NCBI RefSeq assembly: GCF_964275005.1
Contig: NC_092692.1
Coordinates: forward strand, 14,453,584 to 14,517,583
Reading direction: 5' to 3'
Length of the DNA stretch: 64,000 bases
Source: Diadema setosum
Lineage: Eukaryota > Echinodermata > Echinoidea > Diadematoida > Diadematidae
In this document: positions 32,833 to 43,676 of the stretch, piece after piece
How the letters are laid out: each line of letters starts with the position of its first letter
How positions within the stretch are numbered: the first letter of the stretch is position 1
Notes under the pieces: generated by a model
What the model saw: only the letters and a program-made list of their open reading frames with translations
What the model was told of the DNA's origin: nothing
The model's database searches: none
Made by a program: the position numbers and the translations under genes

Positions 32833-33379
32833 CTGCACCAGAAATAAATAAATGAGAAAGACACGAAAAAAAAATGAAGAAAGCTAAGTTATATGCCGGT
32901 TTGTCCACATCTACGTTGCCGTTTGGCGTTCAATGCTAGCAGCACCTCACACCCTCATTTTCCCCCTTTTCTTCAGTTCAAGCAAAGCTGTAAATAAAAT
33001 TTCAAGAGAACGTTACTGTGGAAGACAATATATATAGCGGCTACAGGCTAAGCCTTATTATGTATAGGTTCTTTTAAGAACATTCTGGACCGGATCTGCT
33101 GTAGAAATTTGTCTAGAGAAAGTAAAAGTTTTTTTTTTCTTTTTTTTTTTTCATTTGATTTGCTACAGTATAAGGAATACGGGGCAAACTTCAAGTGTAC
33201 CTTGGTAGCTGGTCATCAAAGGGATGTTCTAAGAACATGATTTTTTTATTATTATTATTTTGAATAACATTTTTTTTTTTTAATCGAGCCTCAAAAAGCC
33301 GACATGTCCTACATATGACACGATTAGTGTTGGAGCCGAAATCCAGCGAGTTTGTTGTTGTTTTCCTTCTTTTCTTTTT

Positions 33380-35770
33380 CTTAACTCCGGGAGTCAGTGG
33401 CGTATCTTGGGGGGGGGGGCAAGGGGGGCACGTGCCCCGGGCGCCACTCCTTGGGGGCGCAAAAAACGAAAAAAAAAAAACGAAGAAGAAGAAAAGAAAA
33501 AAGAAAAGAAAAGAAGAAGAAGAAGAAGAAGAAAAAAAAACTCGGCCGGAAAAAAAAGGGGGGGGGGGGGGGACAGAGAATGGTTGGGGGGGGGGGGCAA
33601 AAAACCAAATCAAACAAGATAAAAACAAAACACGATGATGACGCGGACAAAATGACAATGTTTATTGTGTTCACACAAGAATTCCATATTCCGTAAGCTG
33701 AAATAAAAAAATTTTCGGCTCGCTCGCTGCGCTCGCTCGCCAAAGTTTATATAAAAAAGAAGGTAAGAACAAAACGTGATGATGACGCGGACAAAATGAC
33801 AATGTCTATTGTGTTCACAGTTGTCATTTAATATTTAGCAGGTAAAATGTTTCACTGAGCAGCGGCTGCAATTTCTTTCGTTCTGAAGCGATCGCCAATT
33901 GGATCAAAAGACGCCAACGGTTTCGAACATTCGGGGGGGGGGCGCAAAAAAAAATCAAACAAGATAAGAACAAAACGTAATGATGACGCGGAAATATACA
34001 AATTTCGTCTCACTCGCTCGTACTAATTTAGAGTATTTTTTTCAAGTCCTCAGTTTGTTGATATAAATCGTTATCTATAAGGCCGTCACTATATCTTGAT
34101 TAGAATTGTAAGATTTAATAAGCAAAAAATGACAAGAGTTCCATGTTTAGTAAGCTGAAATACAAAAATTTTCGGCTCGCTCGCTGCGCTCTCTCGCCAA
34201 AATTTATCAAAAAAAGGAAGAAGAAGATAAGAACAAAACGTGACGATGACGAGGACAAAATGACAATGTCTATTGTGTTCACAGATGTCATTTAATATTT
34301 AGCAGGCAAAATGTTTCACTGAGCAGCGGCAGACGCGTTCTTTCGTTCTGAAGCGATCGCCGATTGGATCAAAAGAGGACGCCAACTGTTTCGAACATAC
34401 GGGGGGGGGGGCGCAAAAAAAAAAGACAAATCAAAAAAGATAAGAACAAAACGTAATGATGACGCGGAAATGTACAAATTTCGGCTCACTCGCTCGTACT
34501 AATTTAGAGTATTTTTTTTCAAGTCCTCAGTTTGTTGATATAAATCGTTATCTATAAGGCCGTCACTATATCTTGATTAGAATTGTAAGATTTAATAAGC
34601 AAAAAATGACCAGAGCTCTATGTTTAGTAAGCTGAAATACAAAAATTTTCGGCTCGCTCGCTGCGCTCACTCGCCAAAATTTATCAAAAAAAGGAAGAAG
34701 AAGATAAGAACAAAACGTGACGATGACGAGGACAAAATGACAATGTCTATTGTGTTCACAGATGTCATTTAATATTTAGCAGGCAAAATGTTTCACTGAG
34801 CAGCGGCTGACGCGTTCTTTCGTTCTGAAGCGATCGCCGATTGGATCAAAAGAGGACGCCAACGGTTTCGAACATACGGGGGGGGGGGGCGCAAAAAAAA
34901 AAGACAAATCAAAAAAGATAAGAACAAAACGTAATGATGACGCGGAAATGTACAAATTTCGGCTCACTCGCTCGTACTAATTTAGAGTATTTTTTTCAAG
35001 TCCTCAGTTTGTTGATATAAATCGTTATCTATAAGGCCGTCACTATATCTTGATTAGAATTGTAAGATTTAATAAGCAAAAAATGACCAGAGCTCTATGT
35101 TTAGTAAGCTGAAATACAAAAATTTTCGGCTCGCTCGCTGCGCTCGCTCGCCAAAATTTATCAAAAAAGGAAGAAGAAGATAAGAACAAAACGTGACGAT
35201 GACGAGGACAAAATGACAATGTCTATTGTATTCACACATGTCATTTAATATTTAGCAGGCAAAATGTTTCACTGAGCAGCGGCAGACGCGTTCTTTCGTT
35301 CTGAAGCGATCGCCGATTGGATCAAAAGAGGACGCCAACGGTTTCGAGCATACGGGGGGGGGGGGGGCGCAAAAAAAAAGACAAATCAAAAAAGATAAGA
35401 ACAAAACGTAATGATGACGCGGAAATATACAAATTTCGGCTCACTCGCTCGTACTAATTTAGAGTATTTTTTTCAAGTCCTCAGTTTGTTGATATAAATC
35501 GTTATCTATAAGGCCGTCACTATATCTTGATTAGAATTGTAAGATTTAATAAGCAAAAAATGACCAGAGCTCCATGTTTAGTAAGCTGAAATACAAAAAT
35601 TTTCGGCTCGCTCGCTGCGCTCACTCGCCAAAATTTATCAAAAAAAAAAAGGAAGAAGAAGATAAGAACAAATCGTGACGATGACGAGGACAAAATGACA
35701 ATGTCTATTGTGTTCACACATGTCATTTAATATTTAGCAGGCAAAATGTTTCACTGAGCAATTAAATGAC
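33380..35770. repeat. Tandem array, period about 475 bp, in intron 1
   Basis: Each unit has a G10-14 run then GCGCAAAAAA (33942, 34411, 34889, 35367), a CAAATTTCGGCTCACTCGC stretch, then GTAAGCTGAAATACAAAA followed by CTCGCTCGCTGCGCTC (about 33697, 34150, 34628, 35105, 35582), then CACTGAGCAGCGGC. Spacing is 469-478 bp. The three central units are nearly identical; the first (from about 33380) is diverged and the last is cut at about 35758. Apparent open frames here are repeats of low-complexity residues. Confidence 0.9.
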
Positions 35771-36754
35771 GATCCTTCTCAGTTTCCTACAGTTAATCAT
35801 AGGCAATACAGGTTCAATGGTGAATGGGCATCAGCATTGCTAATAACATGTATTCAAATCTGTACTTTTTATGTTTCAACGATGGGAACGTGATAAAATT
35901 CCAGCGCTCTCATGCATTTAATATGTTGAAACATATTTTTATATAGTTTTGTTTTGTGTTTTTTTGTTTGTTTGTTTGTTTGTTTTTCCTTCTTTTGTTC
36001 ATTGTCCCAAGAACAGCTGATTCTCCAAGAAGCCAACTTCGGCATTCAAAATGCAACATCGTCTTCTCCAGTCCAGCACTTTCATTTTCATGGACCCGTA
36101 ACTTTCTACAACAACAGCAGATAAACAGACTGCTTCAGCCCAAAAACTAGTAGGTCCTAGACCTAACGACTACTAACGCAGAGACTCCAACTCTCCCGCT
36201 CTCGACGGGAGATCTCCCGCCGAAAGCCCATTTTTGCAAAATCTCCTGTTCTCCCGCTTGAGATTTAATTTCCCCCGTTTGAAATGATTTCTTACTTAGT
36301 GTCATCGTATGCAGAAAAATAAGCCTTAGATAGCACGACATAACATCTAGAACCCTAGAGTTGGACCCCGGCAGCAAGGAATTTCGCGCTTCGCGCACAT
36401 CAAGTTGGAGTCTCCCGTTTGCTAGGGGTTTCAGGCGGGAGAATCTCCAGATCAGAAGGTGCTTGGGGTTGGAGTCTCTGTTAACGTTAGTGTCTACGTT
36501 CTTAAAATTTAGTGTTTGGAGTTCGAACGAGTTTATGCCAAGGAGTGAACTGTTATAAACAAGCAACGTTAACTGAAAACAATTTTGAATCAGATTGGAT
36601 TTCTACGGAAGTTCGTGTTTGACTCTGTGGAACGTACATATTGACGTCAAGGACTACGTTCTAGTACCGTGACGCACACCAAAATGTAAGTCCCTTCTCT
36701 CTTGTTTCTAAATTCATAAAACATCAAATGACAAGGGTTAGGATCTCTTTAGGC
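35771..36754. other. Intron 1 of METTL27-like gene, no coding sequence seen
   Basis: A CTCCCG/CGGGAG-rich stretch at about 36190-36450 has several imperfect inverted copies (for example CTCCCGCTCTCGACGGGAG at 36191). A perfect CRE palindrome TGACGTCA lies at 36642-36649. I found no exon. Confidence 0.4.
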
Positions 36755-36905
36755 GTTATATAAAACAAATAATAAATGTTTTGATTCGTGCAATGGACAG
36801 AATATTTCATTCGGTGAAAGATGAAATGTAGAACCATTCAACGAGGCTGCGCCTCATGAAATATTCTGTCCATTGCACGAATCAAAACATTCATTATTTG
36901 TATAC
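36755..36905. repeat. Palindromic MITE, copy 1
   Basis: The arm AAACAAATAATAAATGTTTT...CAATGGACAGAATATTTCAT is mirrored by ATGAAATATTCTGTCCATTG...AACATTCATTATTTGTAT. The centre contains the GAGGCTGCGCCTC hairpin. A second copy with about 50 bp of shared upstream sequence is at 38045-38205, in the same orientation, on the other side of the Harbinger derivative. Confidence 0.8.
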
Positions 36906-36932
36906 TGTGTGTGTATGCGACAGCGCGCTAGC

Positions 36933-37955
36933 GTATCTCACTGAGCGGCGAACGTTTGCGAACGTAGCGAATTTGAGATTCGCCAACTTTTCTGACGAAT
37001 GTTAGCGAAAACTCAGGGTTCGCTTCTGCCGTTAGCGACAGTTAGCGACTTTTAGCGATGTTTAGCGACAATTAGCAACACTTGAGCGAATGTTTGCGAA
37101 AGTGTTTGCGAAACACAGGTGGCGACTAATTAGCGACTGTTAGCAAATGTTAGCGACAGTTTTGCAAATGTTAGCGACAGTTTTGCAAATATTAGCAATT
37201 TTATTGTTTGCAAATCCCTTGCGACAATTTGCGAATGTTTTGGGACCTGGAAAAGTATCAGACGATTATGTATAGTCAGACCCATAAAACGAACGTGTAA
37301 CCTTCCACTGCATTCAGATCTCTTATGACCACCGTTCAAGATGGATTTCCAGAATATGGAAATGAATTTCTGCCAAGAAGAGGCTCAACGTGCTGCTATC
37401 CTTGAAGAGCTGCTTTGCTTGGCTGCTGCTACAGCTATCGTGCAGCTTAAGAGAAAGAAGATAAAGAAAAACAAGAAAGGAAGAAGAAAAGGAAGACTGT
37501 TTGGGTCAAAGAGTGGTTGTTGAGGACAGACTTTGGTCAATATGAAAAGCTTTTCAGCAATTACATGATGGAGATGTCAAGAGCTTCAAGAACTTTCTTA
37601 GAGTGGAACCTTGCCTGTTGCAGGAGCTTTTATTTATAGGAACCATAATATTATGGTTACTTGTTCGCTAGCAGTGGCGAATCAAATAGAAATGTTAGCG
37701 ACACCGTATAACGACCGTTTGCGAATTCTTACGAGTGTTTTGCGAATGTTTGCAACTGTTAGCGAAAGTACAAATTCGCAAAGAAATTTTGAACATGTTC
37801 AAAATTTCTTTGCGACAAGAAAAAACTGCTTGCGACAATAAAAACCGTTTGCGAACTTTCTTGCAACCGTTAACGAACCTTTTGCAACCCTTTACGAACC
37901 CTGGCGAAATCCCAAATTCGCTACGTTCGCAAACGTTCGCCGCTCAGTGAGATAC
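36933..37955 (+). mobile_element. Harbinger-derived element with long TIR
   Basis: Perfect inverted ends of 43 bp, starting GTATCTCACTGAGCGG at 36933 and ending with its complement at 37955. Between the ends are dense degenerate repeats of GTTAGCGA / GTTTGCGAA-type octamers and a remnant of a PIF/Harbinger transposase N-terminus (37341-37650). No clean 3-bp target duplication is visible at the edges. It lies in intron 1 of the METTL27-like gene. Confidence 0.75.
37341..37650 (+). pseudogene. PIF/Harbinger transposase, N-terminal remnant
   Basis: ATG at 37341 gives MDFQNMEMNFCQEEAQRAA and a Lys-rich stretch. A shifted frame then reads RKTVWVKEWLLRTDFGQY, and another shift gives DGDVKSFKNFLRVEPCLLQELL. 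The pattern W-V-K-x-W-L-x-R...G-x-Y...F-x-x-F-L-R-x...L-L is the conserved N-terminal region of Harbinger transposases. The DDE domain is missing and two frameshifts are present, so it is non-functional. Confidence 0.7.
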
Positions 37956-38044
37956 CAGCTCTAGCGAGCACTCTCCTCTAGCGAGCACTCTCGCGATCTC
38001 AGATTCTCTCTTGTTTCTAGGAACATTAAATGACAAGGATCTAT

Positions 38045-38203
38045 TTTAGGCGTTATATAAAACAAATAATAAATGTTTTTTTCATTCCTACAATGGACAG
38101 AATATTTCATTCGGTGAAAGATGAAATGTTTGATACATCATTTCATCTTTCATCTCATGAAACATTCTGTCCATTGCACTCATAAACATTCATTATTTGT
38201 ATA

Positions 38204-38205
<2 letters not shown>
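38045..38205. repeat. Palindromic MITE, copy 2
   Basis: Same family and orientation as 36755-36905, with arms around a TTTCATCTTTCATC-containing centre. Similarity extends upstream to about 37995 (TCTCTCTTGTTTCTA..., ...AAATGACAAGG), so the two copies look like a direct duplication flanking the Harbinger element rather than two separate insertions. Confidence 0.75.

Positions 38206-38243
<38 letters not shown>
38205..38243. repeat. (TA)n microsatellite
   Basis: About 38 bp of alternating TA directly after the MITE. Confidence 0.95.
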
Positions 38244-38247
<4 letters not shown>

Positions 38248-38518
38248 CTATAACGTTAGAAATTCTTTATACGGCCATTACAGGTAGTCTATATCATGGC
38301 CTGTTTCGGGGCCACTAGTCAAGAGTACGTCTCATTTTTTACTCGACCCCTGTTGGATGGCAGCTATTAGGTTGGATGCGTCTGTATGCGTCCTGTCTAC
38401 CACGCTTGAACTACCACGATTGAACTACCACGGTTGTAATACCATGTTATGGTTGAGGCAACCATTGTGCCATAAGGCTAATGGAATACAGTGTACTGAC
38501 TAATACTGACTGTTGTCC

Positions 38519-38572
38519 CATGGAGCAGGGAGGTGGTTCTCACCTCCCTGCATGGAGCTATTGTAGCTCCAT
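38519..38572. mobile_element. 25-bp hairpin element in a palindromic site
   Basis: The element 38526-38550 has perfect 10-bp ends CAGGGAGGTG / CACCTCCCTG and a 5-nt loop GTTCT. It is flanked by CATGGAG (38519-38525 and 38551-38557). Right of it, ATGGAGCTA-TTG-TAGCTCCAT (38552-38572) is a perfect palindrome that includes the target duplication. It lies in intron 1 of the METTL27-like gene. Confidence 0.9.
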
Positions 38573-38700
38573 ATGGTTGTACTTTAGATAGAAATATAAA
38601 TCCGTTTCCAATCCTCGCATGTCTGTTTTGAATGGCAGACGAATGTAACACACTGCGCATCCCTCGAAAGCCTGGGCCCCACAAGTTTGAAATGGTTTAC

Positions 38701-38829
38701 CTGGTCATAGGTGTTCACCCATTGACTATATTGCTTGATCTCCTGTTCATGCGTCTCGGCGTGGATAATAGCGCCTAGTCGAGATCTTGCCTCGATTTGG
38801 GCGGCATGGTCAGTGGCGGCAGTCTCCAT
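38701..38829 (-). CDS. METTL27: METTL27-like methyltransferase, exon 1
   Basis: ATG at 38829 starts METAATDHAAQIEARSR, followed by ...EIKQYSQWVNTYDQ and donor GTAAAC. The Y-x-x-W-x-x-x-Y-D motif is the N-terminal signature of METTL27-type methyltransferases. The join to exon 2 is phase 0 across a 5.9 kb intron that holds the tandem array and the Harbinger derivative. A 20-bp hairpin transposon (38847-38866) and its duplication lie only 10 nt upstream of the ATG. The enzyme is a predicted cytosolic SAM-dependent methyltransferase; its substrate is not evident from sequence. Confidence 0.85.
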
Positions 38830-38839
38830 CGTCTGGTAA

Positions 38840-38873
38840 CTTGGACCAGGTCTTCTCACCTCCCTGCTTGGAC
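38840..38873. mobile_element. 20-bp hairpin element just upstream of the METTL27-like start
   Basis: The element 38847-38866 reads CAGGTCTTCTCACCTCCCTG: full right end, deleted left end, and the TTCTCACCTCCCTG block also seen at 38526-38550. It is flanked by perfect CTTGGAC duplications (38840-38846, 38867-38873). The near duplication is 10 nt upstream of the ATG of exon 1, probably in the 5' UTR. Confidence 0.85.
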
Positions 38874-39012
38874 CAAACGAGTTCTCTTCTTCGCTTCAGT
38901 TCATCCAGGGAGCCTGGTTCAGCACACCAGTTTGACATGGATGTCACGATTTCAGAGGGTACACATTGTGAGAAGCTACAGTAGTATTCGGTAGATTGTA
39001 CTGTATAGGAAT

Positions 39013-39051
39013 AGTTTACATAAGGAGGTGCGTGATACCTCCCTAGTTCAG
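39013..39051. mobile_element. Degenerate hairpin element
   Basis: 39020-39044 (core AAGGAGGTGCGTGATACCTCCCT) has flanks AGTTTAC and AGTTCAG that match at 5 of 7. It is probably an older member of the CAGGGAGGTG family. Confidence 0.5.
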
Positions 39052-40589
39052 ATAACGGCGACATAAAATCACTCGCACAGGACTATTATCATCATTGACA
39101 CACAGTGTCGGCACATAATGCCTTTATATCAATCGCCGTCGGCTTTTCGGCATATTTGTTTGTATGCTGTTCTTTTTTTTTTCTCGTCAAAAGTGTGCAG
39201 GTGAAATGTTATGTGTGAATACACAGATGAAAGACCACCGAACAAGGTCGACAAAATGGAGAAGTCACTTGCCCCTTGTGAACCCCCCCCCCCCCATGTA
39301 AACAGGCACTCATGAGAAAACATTGCCCATTTTTCTATAAGTAGATCTCACCTTTTTTTTTTTCTTTTTTTTTTTTGCTGATAGTCTTCAAAAGGACACT
39401 GCGTTGATCTTTTTTTTTTTGTATTGAGTTTGGTGAAATACATTTAATGCAGTCCACTTCTAGCACTGACATATAATTTTCCCCAAAATATCTGAACGCG
39501 AAAAGTGCAGAAGAGGGGTGTAGTATATTAGGAAGGTTGGAAAACCACTTAACTAAATTTGATATCACGTGACTGGACCTGGCCAATGGGTAACAAGATA
39601 GGCATATAGAGTAATCACGGTCTCACTGATCTGGGGTATATATACTATAGCCTATAACATGCACTTTATCGTGGATCCTGCAGTTATTATCACAACTCAA
39701 TCATATCGGGGTACATAGTTTTACCTCAAGGTGAAGGTCGACCGCCATGGGTGTTACATTACGTCCAAGGCCGTAAGGGACAAGAATCAAAAGTGCGGCT
39801 TTCGTGGTCGTTGAAGCAAAATCTTACCTTCAGTATATATTATTGTATTGTGCATTCAGTGAATACAGAAATTTAGAAAACGCATCAGTCTGGGGAATAT
39901 CAGACAATCCAATTAAAAGTCATAAATCTTGAAGTAAAGGTTACATGAATTCCATTGTTGCCAACGCTGGATGGAAGAGACAATTTAACAAGACAAGTTG
40001 AATGAAAAAGAGGTATTCCCTCTACTTATCACTGACTTTATAAGGGCATTGTTGCTTCCCCTTCGTTCTGAAGGAAGTAAGTCAGATGGTCTTACATTTA
40101 GCAAGAAAATGAAAGTTCTATTATGTGGAATTCCACTACAATGACATCACAAACTGTTGGAGCCTTTTTACAAGCCATTTTCGTTAGAACACACTTGTAT
40201 TTTTTTTGACTTAGACATCCCTGGTTTCCCGCCATTACGCTAAATAGCCACACACCTACACACGCCCACACACACATACACACACACACGCGCACACAAT
40301 TTTTTTCTCAAAATTTAAAAGAGTCTATTTTTATGTTTTTATTGAGCACATTACTCAAAACAGGTATAGTACATGTCGCTTCAGGACTATGACTTTCTAC
40401 TAATAGAACTGCACGAGTTTTGCGCAAAGAAACATGTCCAACAGGAGAGGATGTGTATTTTGAGGAGGAATTCACCTTCATGAACCACATCTCGTTAGTC
40501 CGAACTGTGACGGCTTACTACTTTTTTTTTTCCTCCGAATATATTTTAGCACACATGAATTTTTAACGCGACAGAGTGATGGGGATTAG
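39052..40589. other. Upstream of METTL27-like gene, no gene recognised
   Basis: Contains poly-T runs (39170-39183, 39352-39375, 39409-39420), a C12 run at about 39284-39295, a TATA-like TATATATACTATAG at about 39637, and CA repeats at about 40257-40300. The minus-strand open frame at 40308-40490 is uninterrupted but motif-free. Confidence 0.4.
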
Positions 40590-41326
40590 GATAAACCTGA
40601 GAGGTGCTAGAGAAGGAGACAACTACTGCTCTCCTTTGAAGTCATGCGCGGCATCGCCGAGAAGTTATGCGTTCAGCAACAGGTGTTACCCATGTGCTTT
40701 GACAAAAGAGAGCATCAATAATCTCGACTAGCGCTCTCACATCTAGAAATACTTGCCCCTACTGCAATTCGCTCTCTCTTTCAATGTGATGGCAACAATG
40801 AATTTGTGTACCTTGAATTGGAGCAGCGAATCAAAATGCAGTGTAAAACTGACAATTTTACAGCAAATAGCTTAAAAGCACGATGGAACACGCTTCAGCG
40901 GAGTACTTTATTTGAAAGTTCAAATATACCAGAATAAAAGATAGAAAACTAACATGCGGAAATGTGCGCATTATAAAAAAAAAAAATAGGTTTTTAAGAG
41001 GGCCTGATTTTCATTTCATTTCGATTTGCACATTACAAAGAAACTAGAAATACATGTTTATAATATTGATTTTTTTCCTAAACTATACTAAATCAATTCC
41101 AGTATTTCATTTAAAATTTTACGGTGAAATAAAGCTTGTAATTCAACGAAAGGTGAAATGCGCTCTTCGTCTCCAAACTTCGTCTTGCAAGTAGAGCGGT
41201 GCCGTGCATGACTTCGAAGCGTAGTGAATGGTAGACATCCCATTGTAACGCCTTGAACCAAAACATGTGTTTGCATGAATTATGAAGAGTTTCCACTCCA
41301 TCTTTGTAACACCTCCCTGGATAAAC
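40590..41326. mobile_element. Second long copy of the 7-bp-TSD transposon
   Basis: The element 40597-41319 (723 bp) ends CACCTCCCTG (41310-41319) and starts CTGAGAGGTG, two mismatches from the perfect end. Flanks are identical GATAAAC at 40590-40596 and 41320-41326. It is the reverse complement of 621-1345 plus 1950-1959, so it represents the element without the nested GC-rich insertion. No transposase motif is present. Confidence 0.9.
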
Positions 41327-41737
41327 CATTCTACCGCACATGCCAGGCCGGTAACGGGAGGGGGGTTCAGGGAGTTCTGTGGGAACCCCCTGTTTGCCAG
41401 CAGCCAAAAAAATAACAGAAATAAAAAGAAAAAATGAGTCTCGGAACTACCCACCCACCACCCCCCCCCCCCCCCCCGTTTTGGAAAAGATATTAAAGGG
41501 GGCTTGCAACAGAAAATTGTGCTGAAGCCTTTTTCTTTCTTTTTTTTTGGGGGGGGGGAGGGGGGATTTTCAGCTGATGAAACCGGGAAGTAGCAGGAGA
41601 AACGAAAATATTGCATGGTGATCCACTTTGTGTTCCTTTTTGTCTTTCTGACCCCCTATAAAAATCTTAGTTACGGGCCTGCATTTATCATGCAAGATAT
41701 TGTAACACTGAAGTAGAGCCGAACGGCTCTACATTGA
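41327..41737. other. No gene; homopolymer tracts
   Basis: C-run at about 41460-41477 and a T-run directly followed by a G-run at about 41540-41558. Open frames across it encode runs of Pro or Lys and are not credible. Confidence 0.5.
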
Positions 41738-41788
41738 ATCGGAGCAGTCCCACCTCCCTGCTCAGAGCCCTTCATTACAAGGGCTCTG
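41719..41788. mobile_element. 16-bp truncated element between two palindromes
   Basis: CAGTCCCACCTCCCTG (41745-41760) keeps the full right end and only CAG of the left. Flanks ATCGGAG and CTCAGAG match at 5 of 7. Immediately left is GTAGAGCCG-AA-CGGCTCTAC and immediately right CAGAGCCC-10nt-GGGCTCTG (41763-41788), both near-perfect hairpins. Confidence 0.55.
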
Positions 41789-42339
41789 TATTGAAAACCT
41801 TAACAGCGCCATCTCTTGGGCAAACGTAGGCGGGTGTTTTTCGCAGACCAATCGCTTATCTCGAAAGACGGTATAGATAAGTCCGACTTAAGAGCTCTGA
41901 AACTTATGGCGGTCGTAACTGGGGGCTTTCAAAGAAGAACAAAAGCACTTTCAATGGTTATGCAATGAGCCAGGTGTGTTGCTATGTCAGTGCAAAAATC
42001 ATCTTTTGTTCGACATATTGGAGCCCCTAAAAAAAGCACCCAAACCAAGTTGGTCTATAGAGATCAGTGACACCAGTGCGCAAGTGAGATAGAATATCTA
42101 TTTTCTCGATATAGAGAAACTTATTTAAAATATATTGATATTCACAACAACTGAAAACTTTCATATCTTTCATATTTCATTTCCAAGTAAGCGAAAGTTC
42201 TTTCACTTTTTTTACTTTAGTCCTGAAATGTGCAGTGGGATATATCTGCTCAATGTATGATGCATCACCCGGTACCCCGGGGTACCGCGTTGTATGGCGT
42301 CATCTCGTGTTCGTAACGTTTAGTGAAACACAGCCATCA

Positions 42340-43500
42340 ACGATTTTGCTGAGCAGTCGGCGCGGCACGGCTCGCTGGCAGAAATTATGGGCAATTTTCA
42401 GGAAATGTATGTATGGTAGCCTGTATCCTTCGGCGGAAAAAAAAAAGAGAGGTAATGGTCTCCTTATTGGGAGCATGGATTTGTTATTTAAATCATAAAA
42501 CAGGTGAATTGATTGATCAATCAATAAATTGATGAAGTGTTTATTTCATGAATCTAATTGTTCAATCATTGAATCTTGGGAAGAATTTCGGGATGAAAGC
42601 GCAGAGAAGACTCCTTTTCGCGCGACTACGAGATGACTAGCACACACTGGGGTGCACATGTAGCAGTCGCTTCTTGTGTGTCACGTCCAAGTCCCAGGGG
42701 CGAGCTCCGTATCCCAGGTATACTTACCGGTGCTAGGATATCCGACTGTTTAGCATAAACCCTCAGACTTAGGCCCTATTCGTAGTTCACAGCCATACAT
42801 CAGAAAAGGCAACAAATCAAAACTGAACCAACGAACAGATATGCTCACCCGTCATCCCCGGCCGTCATCACCTTCCCTGCGTCGCGATACGCCATCGTGA
42901 CTCGAAAGTGTCATCGAACAAGGCAAGACCTGCAGCAATACGGTGTATGTACGATGGCGATGTGACGGAGCGGTTGTCGAGCGAGGTGACTGCAATCGAC
43001 GTCGGCGAAATGTTTTGCATACACCCATGTTGCATGTTGAACGTCCCATGTATACTGCAAGGTACCCTAGTTACCGGTAAGTACCACGTACCTGAGAGAT
43101 GGAACTCGCCCCCGAAACTTGGGCACACGAAAAACAAAAAAACAAAAAACAAACAAAAAACAAACAAAAAACACGACTACACTAACTAGGCCTACATGCG
43201 CACCCCACTGTGTGCTATCAGTATTCAGGAGTCATATCTGCCTTTCATTCCGCAATTCTTTCCAAGATTCAATGATGCAACAATTAGATTCATGACATCA
43301 ACACTATATCAATTCATTGATTGATCAATCAATTCACTCGTTTTGGATCCATGCTCTCCCGATAAGTAGACCTTGTTCTCTCTTCTTCCTATTTTTTTCT
43401 GCCTAAAGATACAGGCTACCATATGTACGTTTCCTGAAAAATTGCCAATAATTTTTGCCAGTAAGCCGCGCCATCACGACCCGACTTTTTAGCAAAAGCT
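42340..43500. repeat. Large inverted repeat, about 1.2 kb
   Basis: The left arm (about 42343-42740) and right arm (about 43060-43500) are diverged inverted copies. Examples: TATGGTAGCCTGTATC against GATACAGGCTACCATA, CAATCATTGAATCTTGG against CCAAGATTCAATGATG, and TACTTACCGGT against ACCGGTAAGTA. The middle 320 bp is unique and comparatively GC-rich. It may be a fold-back transposon or an inverted duplication; no terminal duplication was resolved. Confidence 0.65.
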
Positions 43501-43676
43501 GCCATCACGGAGGTCAAATCTAGCAGTCGGCGACAGTCTACGTGACCAGCGAAAAAAAAATGGGATTGTGCTTGAGGTGGCCTAAAATTATGCTAAATTG
43601 CCATGAAATTATGTCACAATCATGCCAACCAATAACGAAGTGCCTAATAGGCTGACAAGCAATAAATAAAGAAACA

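Noticed and set aside
33191..33743. Long open frames on both strands
   Set aside because: They cross homopolymer runs and GAA/TTC repeats and encode runs of Lys, Glu, Phe, Pro and Gly; part of the tandem array, not genes.
42271..42286. Perfect 16-bp palindrome GGTACCCCGGGGTACC
   Set aside because: Striking, but no element, duplication or second copy in the window supports a function.
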